From Pyrodictiaceae archaeon (lineage in GTDB: Archaea; Thermoproteota; Thermoprotei_A; Sulfolobales; Pyrodictiaceae): a stretch of DNA of 64,000 nt. Made by a program: the position numbers and the translations under genes. Below are positions 59,652-64,000 of this stretch, one piece after another; position 1 is the stretch's first letter, and every line of letters begins with the position of its first letter. The notes under the pieces were generated by a model. That model ran no database searches and was not told where the DNA came from. It saw only the letters and a program-made list of their open reading frames with translations. The stretch covers positions 376,880-440,879 of the forward strand of contig JALVSY010000007.1 in the NCBI GenBank assembly GCA_027036135.1, read 5' to 3'.

Positions 59652-59872
59652 GGCTCTTTTTCACCAGGCACAAGCTCCGTGATGAGGAGCTTATATGTTC
59701 TCTTGCTCCACCTTTCTACGAGGCCTCTTCTCTTCATCTCTGCTAATATACGGCCAGCAGTTTTTGTTGATACTCCTAAGAGTCTTGCCAATTGATCGAC
59801 AGATATGTAGACGAGACCTAACGCTACGAGTGTTGAGGCGAGTTTCTCTACTTGTAGCCTTATCTGCGGCAA
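59630..59872 (-). CDS. Small winged-helix regulator
   Basis: 80 residues, a single helix-turn-helix (YISVDQLARLLGVSTKTAGR, ILAEMKRRGLVERW) and wing. The downstream 104-residue protein overlaps its end, so they are co-expressed. DNA target unknown. It is divergent from the PINA gene, 141 bp away. Confidence 0.65.
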   Translation of the reverse strand: MPQIRLQVEKLASTLVALGLVYISVDQLARLLGVSTKTAGRILAEMKRRGLVERWSKRTYKLLITELVPGEKEPWQNLAN

Positions 59873-60013
59873 AGCTTTGCCCCATGTATGTGTCTAGTGA
59901 TTGTAGCCTATGGCGAGGTGAGAGCCGGGCGAAGATATTCGGTATATTGGCGGAAAAAGCAAAAAAGAACACACACTTAGCTCCAAGGAATTAATGGGGG
60001 ATGTAGTAGCGCC

Positions 60014-61585
60014 GTGAGTATAGTAAATGAGGCTATTACGCCAATCTATGTACCTGATACTAGTGTCTTAATAGAGGGAATAGTCTCTAGGCTTGTAGAA
60101 GAAGGCAGAATAAGCGGTAAGATAATAATACATAGGGCGGTGTTATCTGAGCTAGAGAACCAGGCTAATCAAGGCAGAGCTACTGGTTACGCAGGGCTTG
60201 AGGAGGTAAAGAAGCTCCGCGAACTTGCGCGCCGAGGTAGAATAGAGCTCGAGATAGCAGGTGCCCGACCGTCGCCCAGCGAGATACGATTAGCAAAGAG
60301 CGGTACTATAGACGCCTTAATACGCGACTACGCTTACGAGGTTGGAGCTACTCTAATAACCTCTGATAGAGTTCAAGCTCTGGTAGCTGAGGCAATGGGA
60401 ATGAGTGTAATCTATATTCCTCCTAGGGTAACTAGTCTAGAGCAACTACGCATAGAGAAACTATTTGACGAGAACACAATGAGTATTCATATCAAGGAAG
60501 GCGCGCCAATAGTTGCAAAGAAAGGCACACCCGGTAACTGGGTCCTAGTCGAACTCACGTCTTCGCCGCTAAGCAGGGAGCAGGTAGAGGAAATTGCTAG
60601 GGAAATCGTAGAGGCGGCGAGAAGACGCCAAGATGGATTCATCGAGATAGATAGAGAAGGTTCTACTATCATACAGCTAGGAAGCTTTAGAATAGTTATA
60701 ACGCGGCCGCCTCTAAGCGAAGGCTGGGAAATAACAGCTGTAAGACCTGTTAAGAAGCTACGGCTCGAGGATTATAAGCTACCAACAAAACTACTCCATA
60801 GGCTCGAGTCAAAAGCAGAAGGTATATTAATAGCAGGCGCGCCAGGTATGGGTAAAACAACGTTTGCACAAGCCCTAGCCGAGTACTATGCATCCAAGGG
60901 CAAGGTCGTAAAAACCATAGAATCGCCTCGGGATATGAAGCTACCACCGCAAATAACCCAGTACTCAAAGAGCTTTGCACAACTAGGTGAACTTCACGAT
61001 ATACTCCTCCTAAGCAGACCCGACTACACGGTATTTGATGAGCTACGTACAGACGAGGACTTCAAACTATACATAGACCTTAGACTCGCAGGAATAGGTA
61101 TGATAGGAGTCGTTCATGCAACTTCGCCCATTGATGCTATTCAGCGCTTTATACGAAGAGTAGACATAGGTATACTTCCAAGCATAATTGATACAGTAAT
61201 ATTTATCGATAAAGGCACTGTTGATAAAGTTTATGGTTTAAGAATGACTGTAAAGCTTCCTACGGGCCTCCGAGAAGCTGAGCTAGCTCGTCCAGTCGTC
61301 GAGGTACGTAATGTCTTAACCGATGAACTTGAGTACGAGATCTATACATTTGGGGAACAAACAGTAGTCGTGCCAGTAAAGACTGTACAAGCTCCTATGC
61401 AAGGAGATAAAATAAGACGAATAATAGAACGAATAATACCGGGAGCGCAGGTAGACATACACGATAACGTAGTGGTAGTCAATGTCCCAAGGTTAGCAGC
61501 AAGAACTTTAATGAAGAAGATGAAAAAGATAAGAAAACTCGAAGAAAAATACGGCGTCACAATACGAGTAAACATGATTGGGTAG
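60014..61585 (+). CDS. PINA: PIN-domain, PilT-like ATPase with KH domain
   Basis: 523 residues. The N-terminal PIN domain has acidic residues in YVPDTSVLIEG (~9-19) and ITSDRVQALVAEAMG. The ATPase has Walker A GAPGMGKTTFA (~275) and Walker B TVFDELRTDED (~338), and a C-terminal KH domain contains NVPRLAARTLMKKMKK. In Sulfolobus this protein is a hexameric ATPase that promotes Holliday-junction migration and interacts with Hjc. GTG start at 60014. Hjc follows after 8 nt. Confidence 0.9.
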   Translation: MSIVNEAITPIYVPDTSVLIEGIVSRLVEEGRISGKIIIHRAVLSELENQANQGRATGYAGLEEVKKLRELARRGRIELEIAGARPSPSEIRLAKSGTIDALIRDYAYEVGATLITSDRVQALVAEAMGMSVIYIPPRVTSLEQLRIEKLFDENTMSIHIKEGAPIVAKKGTPGNWVLVELTSSPLSREQVEEIAREIVEAARRRQDGFIEIDREGSTIIQLGSFRIVITRPPLSEGWEITAVRPVKKLRLEDYKLPTKLLHRLESKAEGILIAGAPGMGKTTFAQALAEYYASKGKVVKTIESPRDMKLPPQITQYSKSFAQLGELHDILLLSRPDYTVFDELRTDEDFKLYIDLRLAGIGMIGVVHATSPIDAIQRFIRRVDIGILPSIIDTVIFIDKGTVDKVYGLRMTVKLPTGLREAELARPVVEVRNVLTDELEYEIYTFGEQTVVVPVKTVQAPMQGDKIRRIIERIIPGAQVDIHDNVVVVNVPRLAARTLMKKMKKIRKLEEKYGVTIRVNMIG

Positions 61586-61593
61586 AGGACACA

Positions 61594-62046
61594 GTGCCGA
61601 GGAATCGGCGAAGAGGCTTCCAAGCAGAAAGAGAACTAGTGAAAAAACTATGGGACCACGGCTTTGCAGTAATAAGGGCACCAGCCAGCGGCTCCGGTGC
61701 ACGTAGAATTTTCTACCCAGATATTGTCGCAATATATCATGGCAAAATATTTGTCATAGAGGTAAAGTATCGTTCATCCAATGACCCTATCTATATGAGT
61801 AAGGATAAGATAGATAAACTACTAGATTTCGCCAAACGTGCTAATGCCCGAGTATTTATCGCAATAAAGATTAGGAGCAGAGGCTGGTACTTAGCACCGC
61901 TTATGGAAGCATGTGTCGCAACTCTTCAAGGCTGCAAAATAGAAATTAATGATAATAGTATTATATCTTTAGAAGATTTTATAAACAGGATTACAAATGA
62001 TAGTTTAGATAAATATATTAGTAGCAACGCTTTATCAGCCGGATAA
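61594..62046 (+). CDS. hjc: Holliday junction resolvase Hjc
   Basis: 150 residues. Catalytic residues: Glu in GFQAERELVKKLWDHGF, Ser/Arg loop RAPASGSGARR, Asp in YPDIVAIYHG, and ExK in VIEVKYRSS. A C-terminal extension after ~125 residues (EINDNSIISLEDFINRITND) is longer than the core. GTG start at 61594, 8 nt after PINA: one operon for junction processing. The last 12 bp are covered on the other strand by a guide RNA. Confidence 0.92.
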   Translation: MPRNRRRGFQAERELVKKLWDHGFAVIRAPASGSGARRIFYPDIVAIYHGKIFVIEVKYRSSNDPIYMSKDKIDKLLDFAKRANARVFIAIKIRSRGWYLAPLMEACVATLQGCKIEINDNSIISLEDFINRITNDSLDKYISSNALSAG

Positions 62047-62090
62047 GTTATCGTCATCTATTATCAGGCCGGGAGTAATTCATCACGTAT
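62035..62090 (-). ncRNA. C/D box guide RNA overlapping the hjc 3' end; 23S helix 69 target
   Basis: Minus strand: box C GTGATGA (62086-62080), 12-nt guide ATTACTCCCGGC, D' CTGA (62067-62064), 6-nt spacer, C' ATGACGA (62057-62051), 12-nt guide TAACTTATCCGG, box D CTGA (62038-62035). Four clean boxes and canonical spacing. The D' guide contains the complement of CGGGAGTAA, the 5' strand of 23S helix 69. It lies 40 bp after the stop of the minus-strand gene at 62126, in the same orientation. Confidence 0.85.
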
Positions 62091-62125
62091 CTGCTCTTTA
62101 CTGTTAGTCTTGGATGGGCTCACTT

Positions 62126-63124
62126 TTATGAAGGTCTAATCTTTTTCTCAACGATATACGTATTATCCTTAAACCGCCATATAGCTCGTATAATATTAAG
62201 ATGGTCTGGCTTCATCTTTATAACAATATTCTTCTTTTCGCCCGCCTCTATTTGTTCGATAACTTTTCTATCTACAACAGTACCTACAGCGATATCAACA
62301 ATGACAACATTGGTTGCAACATTATTACCATTATTCTCTACTACTATCTCAGCTTTACTATTATTAAGTTTTCTAATATTAATATCTATATTCGGTCTAG
62401 GTATGTTTGTTTCGTAAATTAGGAGTGAGGAAACTATAATTTCCTTAGGAAGGTAGGCACCACTACCTATATGAGCTATAGTCAGTGCTTGAACTTCCTT
62501 AATGTTGTCTGTATACTCAAGTGAACCCTGATACCCAGAGATTTCTACTTTTGAATGGTTACTCGCCAATATTAATTGTGCCGAGGAATGAGGAATTGTA
62601 AGAGTCATTTTGATGTATGCGTCCCCAAGCCTAAAGGGAAGTCCTATACGAGTTTTTTCGCCAGGACCTAGTATTAGGGGTTCATTTAGATAGACATACT
62701 TTGTATGTGCTTTTTTGTTGCTCGTAAGTGTTAAGAACCCTATATGAAGCAAGTTAATTTCGTTATTCATTTCGGGATAAAATATGCTGACCCTATACCT
62801 TGCTGAGGGCTTAGACTTTACTATAGGAGTGACATCGAATACAATTTTACATACATAACCATTACTATATCTTTTACATACTTGCGGCTTAAACTCACGT
62901 GTTAGGACAACATCGGATAACTCTATTTTCCATTTTCTCGCATTATTACTTTTAATGGATACAACTATATCAAGTAAAGCTCTTACTATTTCTTCCGAAC
63001 CATAAGAGGCGATAGCAAAGTCAATGTAGTAATGTGTCTTATTTCCGACACCGCCTAGAATTACTTGAGGAGCAATGGCCTCGTATGCTAAATCAAAGCT
63101 ACCACTCTCATGTACTACTTGCAT
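62126..63124 (-). CDS. Beta-sandwich hypothetical protein
   Basis: 332 residues, predominantly beta strands in repeated Ig-like/CARDB-like units (IDINIRKLNNSKAEIVVENN GN near the C-terminus is typical of CARDB domains). There is no signal peptide or membrane anchor in the frame as given, although Ig-like repeats usually occur outside the cell. Function unknown. ATG 63124. Confidence 0.6.
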   Translation of the reverse strand: MQVVHESGSFDLAYEAIAPQVILGGVGNKTHYYIDFAIASYGSEEIVRALLDIVVSIKSNNARKWKIELSDVVLTREFKPQVCKRYSNGYVCKIVFDVTPIVKSKPSARYRVSIFYPEMNNEINLLHIGFLTLTSNKKAHTKYVYLNEPLILGPGEKTRIGLPFRLGDAYIKMTLTIPHSSAQLILASNHSKVEISGYQGSLEYTDNIKEVQALTIAHIGSGAYLPKEIIVSSLLIYETNIPRPNIDINIRKLNNSKAEIVVENNGNNVATNVVIVDIAVGTVVDRKVIEQIEAGEKKNIVIKMKPDHLNIIRAIWRFKDNTYIVEKKIRPS

Positions 63125-63215
63125 AGTTATTGCATCTTCACCTCCTTCTCTGCTCCAATCATTATTGCTTACCGCTACTATAAGGAAGTTTAATCCTTAC
63201 CCCCCCATAGTAATC

Positions 63216-64000
63216 TTACACAATTAACCCTAGGTATTCTTGCGCCTTGCTTAGTACTTTTTTCATAGTTCTCTCTTCTTGGGTATCTTTGAGCGCCACA
63301 TAATAAAGTCGAGCGGTTTTTCCCTCGGCGGGTCTAAGTAAGCGCCCCAATCTCTGTATGAATTGGCGTGTAGACGAGGTACCTGAAACTATTATTCCTA
63401 CATTCGCATCTGGTATATCTATACCTTCATCACCAAGCGTTGTCAATATTAGTACTTTATATCTATTATTCTTAAATAAATTAAATACAAGGTTCCTAGT
63501 ATTCTTATTGGTCTTGCTAGTGACTACTGGTGCTCCAAGTTTCTTCCCAAGTTTTTTCGCTTGTGATACATATTGCGTAAATATTATTATTTTTGAATTA
63601 TTTTTTAATTCTCTTTCAACTATTTCTTTTACTGAATCAAGCTTCTTTTCAGAGCTTAATAATATCCTCCTTATTTCGTTCATTATTTGTAATGCCTGCT
63701 TAGCCGATTCCTCGCCAAAAGCAGCTGCTTGTATAAGCTCACGTATTTCTCTACCCTTGGCAAGGGCAAAGAAACGTTTCCTTAGTTCTTTATATTTTGT
63801 GCGAAGTTTCTCCTCTAATGGAACCACAACTGGTATTATATTAAAAGGTGCTATAAAGCCAGCACTTATTAGATCAGCTAAACTCCTTGAATAGACTATG
63901 CCGCCTACAAGACTGAATAACTCTTCGTGTTTGCCGTCCTCTCTATAAGGTGTTGCCGATAAACCTAGGCGATAAGGTGCTAAAATACCCTCTGCAATTG
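63216..64000 (-). CDS. XPB-like DNA helicase, C-terminal part (5' end outside window)
   Basis: The minus-strand frame is open from the window edge. It shows APYRLGLSATPYREDGKHEE (motif III and the RED-like loop of XPB), VVPLEEKLRTKYKELRKRFF, then the second RecA domain with IIIFTQYVSQAKKLGKKLGA, LILTTLGDEGIDIPDANVGI and RQFIQRLGRLLRPAEGKT (motifs V and VI). XPB homologues act in repair and transcription in archaea. The helicase N-terminal domain lies beyond 64000. No Bax1 nuclease gene follows within view. Confidence 0.85.
   Translation of the reverse strand, partial: IAEGILAPYRLGLSATPYREDGKHEELFSLVGGIVYSRSLADLISAGFIAPFNIIPVVVPLEEKLRTKYKELRKRFFALAKGREIRELIQAAAFGEESAKQALQIMNEIRRILLSSEKKLDSVKEIVERELKNNSKIIIFTQYVSQAKKLGKKLGAPVVTSKTNKNTRNLVFNLFKNNRYKVLILTTLGDEGIDIPDANVGIIVSGTSSTRQFIQRLGRLLRPAEGKTARLYYVALKDTQEERTMKKVLSKAQEYLGLIV

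Noticed and set aside
1-64000. CRISPR arrays, insertion sequences, integrases or toxin-antitoxin pairs
   Set aside because: None seen: no regularly spaced repeats, no transposase or integrase motifs. The ribbon-helix-helix gene at 45746 has no toxin next to it.

Overview
The window is chromosomal DNA of a hyperthermophilic crenarchaeon (Thermoproteota), most likely of the Desulfurococcales/Pyrodictiaceae type. This rests on gene content: a family B1-like DNA polymerase, an ESCRT-III-like CdvB paralogue, a WhiP-like winged-helix protein, a PINA ATPase next to Hjc, an aKMT-like lysine methyltransferase, Nre, archaeal aRF1, NMD3 and ZPR1, a tetraether lipid synthase, two geranylgeranyl-reductase-family enzymes, many small crenarchaeal proteins, TATA boxes about 25 nt from start codons (leaderless mRNAs), and numerous C/D box guide RNAs. 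No rRNA, CRISPR array, insertion sequence or prophage was seen. GC content was not computed.

Layout. 0-8 kb: end of an AglB oligosaccharyltransferase gene, the CdvB paralogue, small regulators, NadM facing a COG3199 NAD-kinase-like gene, a site-2 protease, AlaX and a P-loop protein. 8-9.5 kb: whiP-like gene followed by a 426-bp gene-free, AT-rich stretch with inverted repeats, a candidate replication-origin area. 9.5-15 kb: DUF2258-like protein, Nre, aRF1 and small unknown proteins. 15-21 kb: unknown and regulatory genes, a frameshifted small HExxH membrane protein next to nested inverted repeats, a GGR-family flavoprotein and an adenosine-specific kinase. 21-25 kb: NMD3 cluster, an SPL-like radical SAM protein and 6-phospho-3-hexuloisomerase. 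25-30 kb: leuS without a normal start codon, then a cluster of guide RNAs around a metallophosphoesterase gene. 30-36 kb: TatD-like protein, tetraether lipid synthase, two further radical SAM enzymes and small partners. 36-42 kb: SerS, a tiny Cys-rich protein, a MIP18-like protein, a CinA-like protein and GlyA. 42-51 kb: PfkB-like kinase, zinc finger, second GGR, Hsp20, ZPR1, regulators, SpoIIM-like protein, a second TatD-like hydrolase and a MoxR/VWA pair. 51-64 kb: MarC, tRNA-Arg(GCG), PolB, aKMT, PINA-Hjc and XPB (cut by the window end).

How parts work together. Genome maintenance is over-represented (PolB, PINA-Hjc, XPB, Nre, the WhiP-like protein). A second theme is rRNA maturation: at least six convincing C/D box guide RNAs and several weaker ones sit in gaps or overlap gene ends. 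From remembered archaeal rRNA, guides match both strands of 23S helix 69 and conserved 16S segments. Two other GC-rich gaps hold a pair of related structured elements (2987-3067 and 29022-29087). They share a GATGANCGGGGCC core and an 11-nt segment complementary to the conserved 16S GTGAATACGTC, and are the best candidates here for an undescribed RNA family.
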